This document shows positions 1 to 8,800 of a DNA stretch of 64,000 bases, piece by piece (positions within the stretch are counted from its first letter, which is position 1; each line of letters opens with the position of its first letter). Below the pieces are notes generated by a model that was given only the letters and a program-made list of their open reading frames with translations, did not search any database and had not been told where the DNA came from. Position numbers and translations under genes: made by a program. The DNA comes from Deltaproteobacteria bacterium (GTDB lineage: Bacteria; Desulfobacterota; Syntrophia; Syntrophales; JACQWR01). Location of the stretch: assembly GCA_016209105.1 (NCBI GenBank), contig JACQWR010000028.1, forward strand, positions 1 to 64,000. Reading direction: 5' to 3'.

Positions 1-138
1 AACAGGTGTACAACCACAAACGGCTGCATTCCTCGCTTGGATATCTGCCGCCCGTGGAATTCGAGGAATTGTTCCTCAAAACCCATAAACCCTGCCCGAC
101 CGCTCTAACCCAAGCTGTCTAACCGGAGGGGTGCAGTC
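1..138 (+). mobile_element. Right end of an IS3-family insertion sequence
   Basis: The window opens inside the last codons of an IS3-type transposase and runs to a terminal sequence, ggggtgcagtcca, at 126-138. Its reverse complement, tggactgcacccc, is the kind of left-end inverted repeat I associate with IS3-family elements. The rest of the element lies outside the window, so its identity, copy number and target duplication cannot be judged. The DNA immediately after the end is AT-rich and unlike the rest of the window, which fits an insertion into a foreign or decaying gene. Confidence 0.7.
3..122 (+). CDS. IS3-family transposase OrfB, C-terminal end (runs off left edge)
   Basis: Reading frame 3 is open from the window edge to a TAA at 120-122 and gives about 39 residues. 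They contain the YNHKRLHSSLGYLPP segment that closes the DDE integrase core of IS3-family OrfB transposases, where the last catalytic Glu lies upstream. The protein would cut and join the element ends. Only the C-terminus is present, so the state of the catalytic residues is unknown. Confidence 0.8.
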   Translation, partial: QVYNHKRLHSSLGYLPPVEFEELFLKTHKPCPTALTQAV

Positions 139-139
139 C

Positions 140-589
140 AAGAATAATTGGCATGAAGTGCATCCTGCTGGAAACTTTCATTATATAAAAGGTTCTCCTC
201 TGATTGCTACTGCTGTCGAGTCCCCTATAATATTATGTCTCCGATCTACACGGCTGACTGATCGTTCACAAAATATTCGCCAGACTATTAAGGATGCATG
301 CCGAAATCAATTTAAAAAATATATTCCAGGAGTGCTTCATATTCATGTAAATACAAGGTTATATGGGATCGGGGATAGAGCGCTGCTTGAATCAATTATT
401 GCTGATTTATCCAAAGATGCAAGTTTTGCAATGAATGAATATTCTCGTGTGTCCGCTATATTATTTGATATAGTTACTCCCCCTTTAGGGAATTTTGTGC
501 TTCAGCACCGAAGACTCACCGTAGTAAGCGAGAATCCTAAAGCAAAGAATTTTCCGTTGCCTCTTATACCGGGCATTTGTCTTTTATAA
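140..589 (+). pseudogene. 3' remnant of an unknown gene cut by the IS element
   Basis: About 149 residues are open in frame from the IS terminus to a stop at 587-589. A GTG at 131 could start it, but that codon lies inside the IS terminal repeat and the purine-rich stretch touches it without a spacer. The frame also continues backwards into IS sequence, so this is most likely the C-terminal part of a disrupted gene. The DNA is AT-rich compared with all neighbouring genes. I recognise no family; there is no signal peptide or obvious membrane segment. It might be part of a mobile-island or defence protein, but nothing visible proves that. Confidence 0.5.
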
Positions 590-637
590 AACGACAATGG
601 TTTTTGATTATGGGGAAAAAGAATCAGGTCTTAGGCC

Positions 638-690
638 TTGAATTCGGTAGCGAGCGCATTCCCCGCGGCAAGACGCAGAGAACTTCAATT
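638..690 (+). repeat. REP-like palindromic repeat, partial copy 1
   Basis: It contains the recurring core ttgaattcggtagcgagcgc followed by attccccgcggcaag and ends in a degenerate agaacttcaat. It is one of about nine related copies in this window, all lying in intergenic DNA or at gene ends. Confidence 0.75.
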
Positions 691-731
691 CTCGTGGAAG
701 GATGGTGGGCCGTGGCCGAGAGCAAAAAATC

Positions 732-758
732 TTGACTTAAAATTCGTAAAAATATAGT
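732..758 (+). promoter_or_regulatory. Possible sigma-70 promoter upstream of argS
   Basis: TTGACT at 732-737 and TATAGT at 753-758 are separated by only 15 bp, which is short. The site lies before a terminator-like hairpin at 792-814, so transcription from it would meet that hairpin before argS. Weak call. Confidence 0.3.
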
Positions 759-791
759 GTCCTCCAAGAAGTACCGTACGTTCACGAAAGG

Positions 792-814
792 GTTGGCTTT
801 AGGCCAACTTTTTT
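792..814 (+). terminator. Rho-independent terminator or attenuator before argS
   Basis: A 6-bp stem, GTTGGC with GCCAAC, around a TTTAG loop is followed by six T residues. It sits 26 bp before the argS start codon, so it either insulates argS from upstream transcription or attenuates it. Confidence 0.65.
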
Positions 815-840
815 AGTATCAGCGCAGGATTGCAGGAGTT

Positions 841-2505
841 ATGAAGAAGAAATTGGCGGAATTGCTGGAAAGCGCCTTGGCGGCCTGTACCGGAGAGGGG
901 TTGCTGGAGGCGGGGAATCTCCCCTATCTGGAGATGGAGTTAACGAAAGACAGCGCCCACGGAGATTATGCCTCGAACGTGGCCATGGTGCTTGCCTCGC
1001 GCGTCCGGAAGAATCCCCGTCAGGTTGCCGGGATCATCCGGGAACATCTGTCCGATCCGGACGGTATCCTGGAAAAGACCGAAATAGCAGGCCCCGGCTT
1101 TTTGAATTTTTTTGTGAAAGAGGACAGGTGGGCGGCGCTCCTTGCGGAGGTGGACAGCCAGGGAGAGCGTTACGGTGCGGTAGACCTGGGCAAGGGCGGC
1201 AACGTGATGGTGGAATTTGTCAGCGCCAACCCGACGGGCCCGCTGCATATCGGCCATGCGCGAGGGGCCGTGGTGGGCGATGTCATTGCCCGGATCATGG
1301 CGGCCGCCGGCTTTGCCGTTTTCCGGGAATACTATATCAACGATGCGGGCAACCAGATGCATAATCTGGGGAGGTCCGTTTTCTTCCGCTACCGGGAACT
1401 GCTGGGGGAGAAGGTGGAGTTACCCGAAAACTGCTACCAGGGCGACTATATCAAAGACATCGCCGCCGAAATCCTGAAGCGGGACGGGGATGGCCACCGG
1501 AACGCAGACGAGAAAACGGTGGTGCCTCTTTTCACGGACTATGCCGCCAGGGTGATCATGGAGGGGATCAAGGAGGATCTGAGGGAATTCGGCGTCACCT
1601 TCGAAAAGTACTTCAGCGAGCGCACCCTCTACGAAAACGACGGCGTGGCAAAACTGCTTGCCTTGCTTGAAGAGCAGGGATTTGTGTACCGGGAGGAGAA
1701 CACCCTGTGGTTTAAATCCACCGCGTTCGGCGACGAAAAAGACCGCGTCGTGGTGAGAAGAAACGGCGAGCCGACCTATTTTGCCGCCGATATCGCCTAC
1801 CACAAGAACAAGTTTTCCCGCGGGTTTGACACGGTGATTGATATCTGGGGCGCCGACCATCACGGCTACATCCCCCGCATGGCCGCCGGCATCCAGGCGC
1901 TGGGGTACGACAAGGAAGCGCTCAGGATCGTGCTGGTGCAGCTTGTCAATCTCCTCCGGGACGGCAAGCCGGTCGCCATGTCCACGCGGTCCGGCGAGTT
2001 TGTCACCATGAAGGAGGTGGTGGACGAGGTGGGGAGGGATGCGGCGCGATACAATTTCCTCATGCGGCGCTCCGACAGCCATCTCGATTTCGATCTGGAG
2101 CTGGCCAAGCGGCAGTCCAACGAGAATCCCGTCTATTATGTGCAGTATGCCCATGCCCGGATTTGCAGCATTATCCGGACGGCGGCGGAGCGGGGGTACG
2201 CCGTTCCCCGCTATGAAGACGTTGACGTAGGCCTTCTGAAACTTGCCGAGGAGATTCAGCTTATCAAGGCGATTACGCGGTTTCCCGAGGTAGTGGAAGG
2301 GGCGGCGCGCACGCTCGAGCCGCACCGCCTCACGTTTTATTTGAATGATCTTGCATCCGTTTTTCACAGCTACTACAATAAGAACAGGGTAATCTCGGAT
2401 GATGAAGGCTTGAGCAGGGCGCGGCTCTTCCTTGTCGCGTGCGTGCGAACTGCATTGGGGAACGCCTTGCGTTTGCTCGGTGTATCAGCGCCCGAGAAAA
2501 TGTGA
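841..2505 (+). CDS. argS: Arginyl-tRNA synthetase
   Basis: Class I aminoacyl-tRNA synthetase that charges tRNA-Arg with arginine in the cytoplasm. The 554 residues match the usual length. The N-terminal additional domain (about 1-110) is followed by the catalytic Rossmann fold with the HIGH signature in [10 protein letters not shown] near residue 135. The KMSKS-like loop appears as MSTRSGEF near residue 380, and the helical anticodon-binding domain ends in [10 protein letters not shown], typical for ArgRS. The start at 841 is preceded by GGAG. The next gene, a SPOR protein, follows closely, an arrangement I recall from other deltaproteobacteria. Confidence 0.97.
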   Translation: MKKKLAELLESALAACTGEGLLEAGNLPYLEMELTKDSAHGDYASNVAMVLASRVRKNPRQVAGIIREHLSDPDGILEKTEIAGPGFLNFFVKEDRWAALLAEVDSQGERYGAVDLGKGGNVMVEFVSANPTGPLHIGHARGAVVGDVIARIMAAAGFAVFREYYINDAGNQMHNLGRSVFFRYRELLGEKVELPENCYQGDYIKDIAAEILKRDGDGHRNADEKTVVPLFTDYAARVIMEGIKEDLREFGVTFEKYFSERTLYENDGVAKLLALLEEQGFVYREENTLWFKSTAFGDEKDRVVVRRNGEPTYFAADIAYHKNKFSRGFDTVIDIWGADHHGYIPRMAAGIQALGYDKEALRIVLVQLVNLLRDGKPVAMSTRSGEFVTMKEVVDEVGRDAARYNFLMRRSDSHLDFDLELAKRQSNENPVYYVQYAHARICSIIRTAAERGYAVPRYEDVDVGLLKLAEEIQLIKAITRFPEVVEGAARTLEPHRLTFYLNDLASVFHSYYNKNRVISDDEGLSRARLFLVACVRTALGNALRLLGVSAPEKM

Positions 2506-2534
2506 CGGCAAGATGTAGCGGCAGAAAATGGATT

Positions 2535-3320
2535 ATGGCATCGAAAAATACGCGGAATTTTGAATTCAAATTGAAGAAACAGGGACTGGTGCTGTTTATC
2601 CTGGGGATGTCCTTTTTGCTTTTTTGTGTTTTTCTGTTCGGGGTTATGGTGGGAAAACATATTGAAGCCTATCCGGAGATGGTTTCCCGGGGGATCCCCG
2701 ATATGATCCGGAAGAAGCTGAGCTTCAAAAAGGAAAAAGCGGAAACGGAAGTGGCCCTCCGAGATGAGAGTGGGGATTCCGGAGAGATGGATGATGAGGA
2801 ATTCGATCTTACCTTTTACGAGACTCTGGCAAAAAAGAAGACCACGCGCGCCAGTGCCTTGCGGCATGTAAAGCCGGGAGCAGAAACGGTAAAGGCCCCG
2901 ACCGCTGTGCCTGCGCCCGGAGATAACGGTGCGGACGGGAAGTCATCTGCCGGCGTCGTGGGAAAGGCAAACCTTCCCGGAGGGGAAAAGCCGGCGGAGG
3001 AGGCAAACGGAAATAAATCTTCCCTTGTTGCCGATTTTGGGCATGGCGAAGGCACCGGAGCGAATGGGGAAGTATATATTATCCACGCCGCCTCGTTCCG
3101 TGAAAAGGAAAGGTCCGACCAACTGGCTAAAAAATTGACGGCGCTGGGATATTCTGCCAGTGTGATAACGAGGGATCTGCCGGGAAAGGGCAAATGGTTC
3201 AGGGTTATCGTGAGCGACTTCAAAACCCGCGAGGAGGCACAGAAAGCGTCGGACGCTATGGGCGCCGGGATCAGAGGACTCAAGGCCAGGATCATGGCGG
3301 TGGATGAGAAAAAAGACTGA
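2535..3320 (+). CDS. SPOR-domain membrane protein
   Basis: 261 residues. A short basic cytoplasmic N-terminus (KLKKQ) is followed by a single membrane helix at about residues 17-38. Then comes a long low-complexity periplasmic linker rich in Ala, Gly, Lys and Pro (about 60-170). A C-terminal SPOR domain (about 175-250) begins EVYIIHAASFREKERSDQLA. SPOR domains bind denuded septal peptidoglycan, so a role in cell division or envelope remodelling is likely, as for DedD/FtsN-type proteins. I chose ATG 2535 because the membrane anchor then sits correctly; the frame extends upstream into argS but with no better site. No strong ribosome-binding site is visible. Confidence 0.85.
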   Translation: MASKNTRNFEFKLKKQGLVLFILGMSFLLFCVFLFGVMVGKHIEAYPEMVSRGIPDMIRKKLSFKKEKAETEVALRDESGDSGEMDDEEFDLTFYETLAKKKTTRASALRHVKPGAETVKAPTAVPAPGDNGADGKSSAGVVGKANLPGGEKPAEEANGNKSSLVADFGHGEGTGANGEVYIIHAASFREKERSDQLAKKLTALGYSASVITRDLPGKGKWFRVIVSDFKTREEAQKASDAMGAGIRGLKARIMAVDEKKD

Positions 3321-3373
3321 TGAACGGGGCTTTTCGATAGTTTTATTTTCAAACGGCGCTTGACAGGAGAACC

Positions 3374-4708
3374 ATGTTCGAGAACCTTACTGAAAAACTG
3401 AATGGTGTTTTTAAGAAGCTGCGGGGACGTGGGCGGCTCGATGAGAGCAATATCGGCGAAGCCCTGAAAGAAATCCGGATGGCCCTTCTCGAGGCCGACG
3501 TCAATTTCAAGGTGGTCAGGGACTTTATCGAGGACGTGAAGAAAGATGCCCTGGGCAGAGAGGTCCTGGAAAGCCTGACACCCGGCCAGCAAGTGGTGAA
3601 GGTCGTCCATGACCGGCTGGTTGCCCTTATGGGCGGAGCGGGCGCGCAGCTCAACCTTGCCGGACGCTTCCCGGCGCCGGTTATGCTCGTCGGGCTCCAG
3701 GGCAGTGGGAAAACCACGACCGCCGTGAAGCTGGCGGTCTTCCTGGCGAACCAGAAAAAAAAGGTACTCCTGGTTCCTGCCGATGTGTACCGGCCGGCGG
3801 CCATGGAGCAATTGAGGGTCCTCGCGGAGAGTGCGGGGCTGCCCTGCTATGATGCGGGATTACAGCGCGATCCGTTGAAGATTTGTACCGCCGCCATCGG
3901 GGAGGCAAGCAGGCAGGGGTGCGAAGCCGTCATCATTGATACTGCGGGCCGTCTGCATATTGATGGGGAAATGATGGAAGAACTGAAAAGGATCAAGGCG
4001 GCGGTGAATCCCGCGGAGATTCTTTTCGTGGCCGATGCCATGACCGGCCAGGAAGCCGTGAACATTGCCGGAAAATTTGATGAAATGCTGGCCATTGACG
4101 GCGTCATAATGACCAAGATGGACGGTGACGCCCGCGGCGGGGCGGCTCTTTCTCTCAAGGCGGTCATGGGGAAGCCGATCAAGTTCATTGGGGTGGGGGA
4201 AAAGACCTCCGCGCTGGAGGTGTTTTACCCGGAGCGCATGGCGTCCCGGATCCTCGACAGGGGGGACATTCTCACCCTGGTGGAGAAGGCGCAGGCGATC
4301 GTTGATCAGAAAAGCGCCCGGGAACTTGAGAAAAAAATCAGGAAGAACGAATTCACCCTCGATGATTTCCGGGGGCAACTGCTTCAGATCAGGAAAATGG
4401 GCTCGCTCCAGGATATAATGGGGATGATCCCGGGATTGGGAAAGCTCAAGGCGATGAAGCCCGGGGATATAGATGAACGTGAACTGGTTAAGACGTTGGC
4501 GATCATTGATTCCATGACACGGGAAGAGCGCCGGAACTACCTGATTATTGACGGGCAGCGGCGCAAAAGGATCGCTTGCGGGAGCGGGACGGAGGTGCAG
4601 GATATCAACCGTCTGCTGAAAAATTACGCGCAAATCAGAAAAATGATGAAAAAATTTGCGACCAAGGAAGGCATGAAATCGGTGAGGAGAGGTAATTTCC
4701 CCTTTTAA
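3374..4708 (+). CDS. ffh: Signal recognition particle GTPase Ffh (SRP54)
   Basis: It binds 4.5S RNA and signal sequences of nascent membrane proteins and delivers ribosomes to FtsY. The 444-residue protein has the N-terminal helical domain, then the G domain with P-loop GLQGSGKTTTAVKLA near residue 105, DTAGRLHID near 190 and TKMDGDARGG near 245. A Met-rich M domain follows with MGMIPGLGKLK. The length is normal. The start at 3374 has a GGAG ribosome-binding site. It heads the ffh-rpsP-khpA-rimM-trmD-rplS series found in many bacteria. Confidence 0.97.
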   Translation: MFENLTEKLNGVFKKLRGRGRLDESNIGEALKEIRMALLEADVNFKVVRDFIEDVKKDALGREVLESLTPGQQVVKVVHDRLVALMGGAGAQLNLAGRFPAPVMLVGLQGSGKTTTAVKLAVFLANQKKKVLLVPADVYRPAAMEQLRVLAESAGLPCYDAGLQRDPLKICTAAIGEASRQGCEAVIIDTAGRLHIDGEMMEELKRIKAAVNPAEILFVADAMTGQEAVNIAGKFDEMLAIDGVIMTKMDGDARGGAALSLKAVMGKPIKFIGVGEKTSALEVFYPERMASRILDRGDILTLVEKAQAIVDQKSARELEKKIRKNEFTLDDFRGQLLQIRKMGSLQDIMGMIPGLGKLKAMKPGDIDERELVKTLAIIDSMTREERRNYLIIDGQRRKRIACGSGTEVQDINRLLKNYAQIRKMMKKFATKEGMKSVRRGNFPF

Positions 4709-4861
4709 TTAAGAAAAATATATGTTATACGAATTCGGCATTTATTTACCCGAGCCCGGAACAGGGAGACGGGGCTTCGGTTGTATGGTAACGAAGCTTT
4801 TTATACGTAAGTTAGAGAACATATTCTGCACAACAACATCAGGAGGTAAGCGATAACAGTA

Positions 4862-5143
4862 ATGGCGGTGAGAATAAGATTGACCCGTATGGGTAGTAAG
4901 GGCAAGCCCTTTTACAGGATTGTGGTCACTGATTCCGAATCCCCGCGCGACGGCAGGTTTCTGGAAATTGTGGGAAATTACGACCCTAAGCAGAATCCGG
5001 CAGGAATTGTCCTGAAAGAGGATCGCGTGCGGCATTGGCTCTCCAAAGGGGCGAAGCCCACTTTAACGGTGTCCCAGTTGCTCGGAAAGAAGGGAATCAA
5101 GGCCGGGGTCTCGGGAAGCGGTAAGAAGGCGGCAGCCGTCTGA
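4862..5143 (+). CDS. rpsP: 30S ribosomal protein S16
   Basis: 93 residues beginning [20 protein letters not shown], the S16 signature. S16 binds 16S rRNA early in 30S assembly. The C-terminus carries a short basic, alanine-rich tail (GKKAAAV). AGGAGG ends 14-19 nt before the ATG, rather far upstream. The 153-bp gap to ffh contains an AT-rich stretch near 4708-4730 that could be a promoter, but no clear -35/-10 pair can be assigned. Confidence 0.97.
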   Translation: MAVRIRLTRMGSKGKPFYRIVVTDSESPRDGRFLEIVGNYDPKQNPAGIVLKEDRVRHWLSKGAKPTLTVSQLLGKKGIKAGVSGSGKKAAAV

Positions 5144-5233
5144 TACTGATTCCCTGTCCCGATAGAGGAGTTAATCCGTTTAATTGAGTGCTCTTGCAGG
5201 GTTAACGTGTGGTAATCAGTGGAGGTTGGCGCT

Positions 5234-5464
5234 ATGAAGGAGTTGATCAAGTACATAGCTCAAGCGTTGGTGGACAATCCTGATGTGGTCGAGGTTTCCG
5301 AAGTGCTTGGCGAGCAGACTTCCGTGATTGAGCTGCGGGTGGCAAAGGAAGACTTGGGGAAGGTTATCGGCAAGCAGGGAAGAACCGCAAAAGCAATGAG
5401 GACTATTTTAAGCGCAGCATCAACAAAGATGCACAAGAGGACCGTCCTGGAGATTATTGAGTAA
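5234..5464 (+). CDS. khpA: KH-domain RNA-binding protein KhpA (YlqC family)
   Basis: 76 residues; a small cytoplasmic single KH domain with the GxxG loop in [13 protein letters not shown]. KhpA-type proteins bind RNA, often with KhpB/Jag, and have been linked to cell-size control and sRNA regulation. The start at ATG 5234 is supported by GGAGG at 5221-5225; an upstream GTG at 5219 is in frame but sits before that site. It lies between rpsP and rimM, as in many genomes. Confidence 0.93.
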   Translation: MKELIKYIAQALVDNPDVVEVSEVLGEQTSVIELRVAKEDLGKVIGKQGRTAKAMRTILSAASTKMHKRTVLEIIE

Positions 5465-5468
5465 TTCC

Positions 5469-5966
5469 ATGGAATTCCTTGAGGTGGGCAGGATTGTCAA
5501 ACCCCATGATTTCACCGGTCGCATGAAGGTGGTTTCCTACTGTGAAGGGGATTTACGGAAGTTCGCCGGTGTAGTTTTCTTGAGGCACGGGAGCGAGGAA
5601 CCGGCGCCGTTCAACCTCCGAGATGTCCGTGGCGGAAAGAAAAACCCGATTGTCAGCTTCGAGGGAATTGACAGCGCCGATGCGGCCAGTGCGCTGGTAG
5701 GGGCGGAAATCCTTATCGCCCCGGAGCGCTTTGCCAAGTTACCGGACGACGAATTCTACTGGTGGGAGCTTATTGGTCTTGAAGTATTGAACGAGGAGGG
5801 GCAACCCCTGGGCAGGATCGAAACGGTCTTCCCCACGGGGGGCGCGGATGTTTACGTTTGCACAGGAGGAGAAAGGGAAATATTGCTTCCCGCCGTCGGT
5901 GAGGTTATCCGCAACGTTGACAAAAAAAAGAGGACGATGGTCGTACGGTTGCTTGAGGGGTTGTAA
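5469..5966 (+). CDS. rimM: 16S rRNA processing protein RimM
   Basis: Assists 30S maturation around helices 31-33b and binds S19. 165 residues: an N-terminal beta-barrel with [16 protein letters not shown] and a C-terminal PRC-barrel with [12 protein letters not shown] and [13 protein letters not shown] at 5457, overlapping khpA, and ATG at 5469 are both possible starts; ATG gives the usual N-terminus. It overlaps or abuts khpA, so translation is probably coupled. Confidence 0.94.
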   Translation: MEFLEVGRIVKPHDFTGRMKVVSYCEGDLRKFAGVVFLRHGSEEPAPFNLRDVRGGKKNPIVSFEGIDSADAASALVGAEILIAPERFAKLPDDEFYWWELIGLEVLNEEGQPLGRIETVFPTGGADVYVCTGGEREILLPAVGEVIRNVDKKKRTMVVRLLEGL

Positions 5967-5974
5967 AGCGGGTC

Positions 5975-6727
5975 ATGATCAGGTTTGATATCCTCTCAAT
6001 TTTCCCTGAGATGTTTGCCTCGCCTTTTGATTGCAGTCTTATTAAAAAAGCCAGAGAGAATGGTCTTATAGAAATAGCGGTGCACGATATCCGCTCGTAC
6101 GCGGAAGACAAGCATCGTATGACCGATGACGCCCCTTACGGCGGCGGTGGGGGCATGGTGATGAAAGTAGAGCCCATCGCTAGGGCGTTGGATGATTTGA
6201 GCCCAGGGCTGGATGCGGGGCAAGATGGGATCGCGGTTGTCCTCCTGACGCCCCAGGGTGAAACATTCAACCAGAAGGTTGCCGGGGAGCTTTCCCTTTC
6301 TTCACGGATCATTCTCATCTGCGGCCACTACGAAGGGGTTGACGAGAGGGTGAGGGCGCACCTGGTCAACCGGGAGATTTCCATAGGGGATTACGTCCTT
6401 ACCGGAGGGGAGCTGTCGGCCATGGTTGTGGTTGACGCGGTTTCCCGGCTCATACCCGGTGTGCTGGGCAATAGTGAATCGGCGTCCCTCGATTCTTTTG
6501 CCACGGGATTGCTGGAGCATCCTCACTACACGCGTCCCGGCGAGTACCGGGGCTGGAAAGTTCCGGATGTGCTGCTTTCCGGCAATCACCGTGATATAAC
6601 CGCATGGCGCCGCCGGGAATCCTTGCGGAGAACGTTGGCGCGGCGTCCGGATTTGCTGGAAAAAAGCAATCTCACGGAGGAAGACAGAAGAATATTGGCG
6701 GAAATCAGGGAAGAAATTCAAGGGTAA
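5975..6727 (+). CDS. trmD: tRNA (guanine-37-N1)-methyltransferase TrmD
   Basis: SPOUT-family enzyme that methylates G37 in tRNAs using S-adenosylmethionine and so prevents frameshifting. 250 residues starting [14 protein letters not shown], with [14 protein letters not shown] near residue 50 and the trefoil-knot cofactor site [12 protein letters not shown] near residue 112 plus [13 protein letters not shown]. It lies 8 bp after rimM. Confidence 0.97.
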   Translation: MIRFDILSIFPEMFASPFDCSLIKKARENGLIEIAVHDIRSYAEDKHRMTDDAPYGGGGGMVMKVEPIARALDDLSPGLDAGQDGIAVVLLTPQGETFNQKVAGELSLSSRIILICGHYEGVDERVRAHLVNREISIGDYVLTGGELSAMVVVDAVSRLIPGVLGNSESASLDSFATGLLEHPHYTRPGEYRGWKVPDVLLSGNHRDITAWRRRESLRRTLARRPDLLEKSNLTEEDRRILAEIREEIQG

Positions 6728-6781
6728 AATTGCCTTTTGACAAGGCATCAAATAAGTTTAGAGAAAAGGAGTTTTTTTGCA

Positions 6782-7126
6782 ATGAATGTCATGGAGATGC
6801 TGGAAAAGGAGCAAATGCGGGGAGATATCCCGGGTTTTAAAACGGGCGATACCCTGAAGGTGTATGTGCGGATTGTGGAAGGTCAGAAGCAGCGGATACA
6901 GGTGTTTGAAGGTGTCGTTATCCGCAGGAAGGGCGTTGATTCCCGGGCAAGTTTCACGGTGCGCAAGGTTTCTTACGGTGTAGGCGTGGAAAGGACGTTT
7001 CCTCTCCACTCACCGGTTATTGACCGGATCGAGTTGCAGAGCCGGGGACGTGTCAGGCGTTCCAAACTTTACTATCTGCGGGATCTCAGAGGGAAGAAGG
7101 CGCGAATCAGGAAACTTGGAGAGTGA
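6782..7126 (+). CDS. rplS: 50S ribosomal protein L19
   Basis: 114 residues. L19 sits at the 30S-50S interface. The signature [20 protein letters not shown] is at the C-terminus and [13 protein letters not shown] near the N-terminus. ATG 6782 is preferred over an upstream in-frame start because AGGAG lies just before it and the N-terminus [11 protein letters not shown] is typical. Confidence 0.97.
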   Translation: MNVMEMLEKEQMRGDIPGFKTGDTLKVYVRIVEGQKQRIQVFEGVVIRRKGVDSRASFTVRKVSYGVGVERTFPLHSPVIDRIELQSRGRVRRSKLYYLRDLRGKKARIRKLGE

Positions 7127-7208
7127 GCTATAATGCCCCGCCCCGTCTTCTGCCATAGGGGGGACGAGGGCTGGACTGCAGGTACGCAGGCACATGCTCA
7201 GAAAAGCG

Positions 7209-7232
7209 AGCCCCGGTGATGCGGGGCCTTTT
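7209..7232 (+). terminator. Terminator or attenuator between rplS and rnhB
   Basis: A GCCCCG/CGGGGC stem with a GTGATG loop is followed by CTTTT. It would end most ribosomal-operon transcripts before rnhB. It also argues against the ATG at 7194 as the rnhB start, since that codon lies upstream of the hairpin. Confidence 0.6.
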
Positions 7233-7247
7233 AATGAGAGTGAAGAT

Positions 7248-7943
7248 ATGTGGGGAGGGGCACCCCTTCCCTCCCGCAGTGTGCGGAATTCCTGCTATTG
7301 TGTCACGAACGGTTTCGAGCAGAGCGCCCGGGAAAAAGGCTATAAAGTCATCGGGGGCATTGATGAAGCGGGGAGGGGGGCCCTGGCAGGGCCCGTCGTT
7401 GCCGCGGCCGTCGTCTTTCCTCCCGATTACGAAAACACGAACATCAGAGATTCAAAGCAGCTTTCCCCCGGACAACGGGAAAAATTATCCGATATCATCC
7501 AATGCGACGCCCTGTGCGTCGGTCTGGGCGTTGTAGAAGCCCACATAATTGACGCCGTCAACATCCTTCGCGCCACGCTGACCGCTATGAAGGAAGCGGC
7601 GCTTGATCTTTCCTTACCCCCCGATTACCTTCTTATAGACGGCATAAATCGTATCCCGCTTTCCACGGGTCAGGAGACCATCATCAAGGGCGATTCGCTC
7701 AGCGTCTCCGTGGCGGCGGCCTCGATCATTGCCAAGGTTTCCCGTGATAGAATCATGGAAATCTACCACCGTCAGTTTCCTCAGTATAATTTTTTGAGCA
7801 ACAAGGGATACGGTACGGCCGAACACCGGGAGGCGATCAAAAAGAACGGCTACTGCAAGATCCACCGGAGGTCATTTCATCTGAAGGATGAGGGTGACTC
7901 CCTGGATCTCTTTCCGGAAGTGAGCGTTCAAGATCTTACCTGA
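7248..7943 (+). CDS. rnhB: Ribonuclease HII
   Basis: It cleaves the RNA strand of RNA-DNA hybrids and nicks at misincorporated ribonucleotides. The catalytic motif GGIDEAGRGALAGPVV, with the first Asp-Glu pair, is near residue 40. SIIAKVSRDR and KGYGTAEHREAI follow in the expected order. The conserved protein normally starts close to the FEQSAREKGYK segment (about residue 23 here), so the true start may be internal; ATG 7248 (231 aa) is the first choice downstream of the terminator hairpin. Followed by yraN, as is common. Confidence 0.93.
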   Translation: MWGGAPLPSRSVRNSCYCVTNGFEQSAREKGYKVIGGIDEAGRGALAGPVVAAAVVFPPDYENTNIRDSKQLSPGQREKLSDIIQCDALCVGLGVVEAHIIDAVNILRATLTAMKEAALDLSLPPDYLLIDGINRIPLSTGQETIIKGDSLSVSVAAASIIAKVSRDRIMEIYHRQFPQYNFLSNKGYGTAEHREAIKKNGYCKIHRRSFHLKDEGDSLDLFPEVSVQDLT

Positions 7944-7984
7944 AGAACTGCGGCCGTGGGGCTGTCGTTTTGCGAGGGAGAGAT

Positions 7985-8365
7985 TTGAAGAGATATGCTT
8001 CGGGAAAGGATACGGGCAGGAAGGGCGAGGAACTGGCCGTCAACTTTCTCAGAAAGGCCGGCTACCGGGTCGTGGAGCGCAATTACCGGTGCCGCTTTGG
8101 AGAGATTGATATTGTGGCCATGGAGGGAGGCACCATTGTCTTTGTTGAGGTGAAAAGTCGGAGAACGGAGCGTTTCGGCGATCCCCAGCTTTCCGTAGGA
8201 AGGGACAAGCAGAAAAAGATTTCCCGGATTGCCCTCAATTACCTGCAGGAAAAAAACATTGCCACCCGGAATGCCCGCTTCGATGTCGTGGCGGTGAAAA
8301 TGCTGCCCGAAGGCAACACCCTGGAGCTTATTCAAGACGCCTTCGGACTGGCTGCCGGCTGGTGA
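7985..8365 (+). CDS. yraN: YraN/UPF0102 family endonuclease-like protein
   Basis: 126 residues with the restriction-endonuclease-like fold: KGEELAVNFLRKAGYRVVERN, then GEIDIVAMEGGTIVFVEVKSR, which holds the D...ExK catalytic pattern. The biochemical role is unsettled. I chose TTG 7985 because GAGGGAG lies just upstream; TTG 7970 is also in frame. It follows rnhB, the usual partner. Confidence 0.88.
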   Translation: MKRYASGKDTGRKGEELAVNFLRKAGYRVVERNYRCRFGEIDIVAMEGGTIVFVEVKSRRTERFGDPQLSVGRDKQKKISRIALNYLQEKNIATRNARFDVVAVKMLPEGNTLELIQDAFGLAAGW

Positions 8366-8390
8366 TCGGCGGAGAGCTCCAATGCCAGCG

Positions 8391-8537
8391 TAGTGTTTCA
8401 GTAAAGACTTTACAATGCCGTCATTTCGAGCACATTCGCTCTCGCTCAGGGTAAACTCCGCGAGAAATCTTCATGAGAATAAACCATTAAAAGAGATCTC
8501 CCTTCGGCCGATATGACATCTTATTGGTGAAACACTT
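8391..8537. repeat. MITE-like element A, copy 1
   Basis: 147 bp bounded by inverted AGTGTTTCA (8392-8400) and TGAAACACT (8528-8536). It has no coding capacity. Its reverse complement is homologous over most of its length to 15349-15514. The shared parts include caataagatgtcatatcggcc near one end and tcgaaatgac...attgtaaag near the other. Confidence 0.75.
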
Positions 8538-8583
8538 CACCAGGGGAGTTCATTTCTTCCTTAAGTGATTTTTCCTCTTGTGT

Positions 8584-8659
8584 AAGTCCATAACCCTATG
8601 ACCGGGGGCGCGTCCCCCGCAAGCCCCGCCCGACGGGCGGGGAGCTTCACTATGGACTT
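8584..8659. repeat. GC-rich palindromic element, family C, copy 1
   Basis: An outer 9-bp inverted repeat (aagtccata/tatggactt) encloses two hairpins, gggggcgcgtccccc and ccccgcccgacgggcgggg. The tgaccgggggcg...caagccccgcc core recurs at 22323 and, inverted, near 23820. No gene lies here; the region 8366-8800 holds only repeats. Confidence 0.6.
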
Positions 8660-8673
8660 CAGCAAGCGCGGCA

Positions 8674-8793
8674 TTGAAGCTCTCCGCGGCACGCCGCGGA
8701 GTATCTTCGATTTTTGAGGAACACGGTCATTCAGTCAGTATTCGCTCGCTTATCCCAAAGCTAAGCTACGGGGAATGCTGAGCGAGCGAATTC
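8674..8793 (-). repeat. REP-like palindromic repeat, full-length copy 2
   Basis: A composite of two hairpins: gaagctctccgcggcacgcc with gcggag, and a degenerate tatcccaaagctaagctacgg half ending gcgagcgaattca. It lies next to the 3' end of the minus-strand dehydrogenase gene (stop at 8801) and could act as a terminator for it. Confidence 0.7.
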
Positions 8794-8800
8794 AGAGCGT

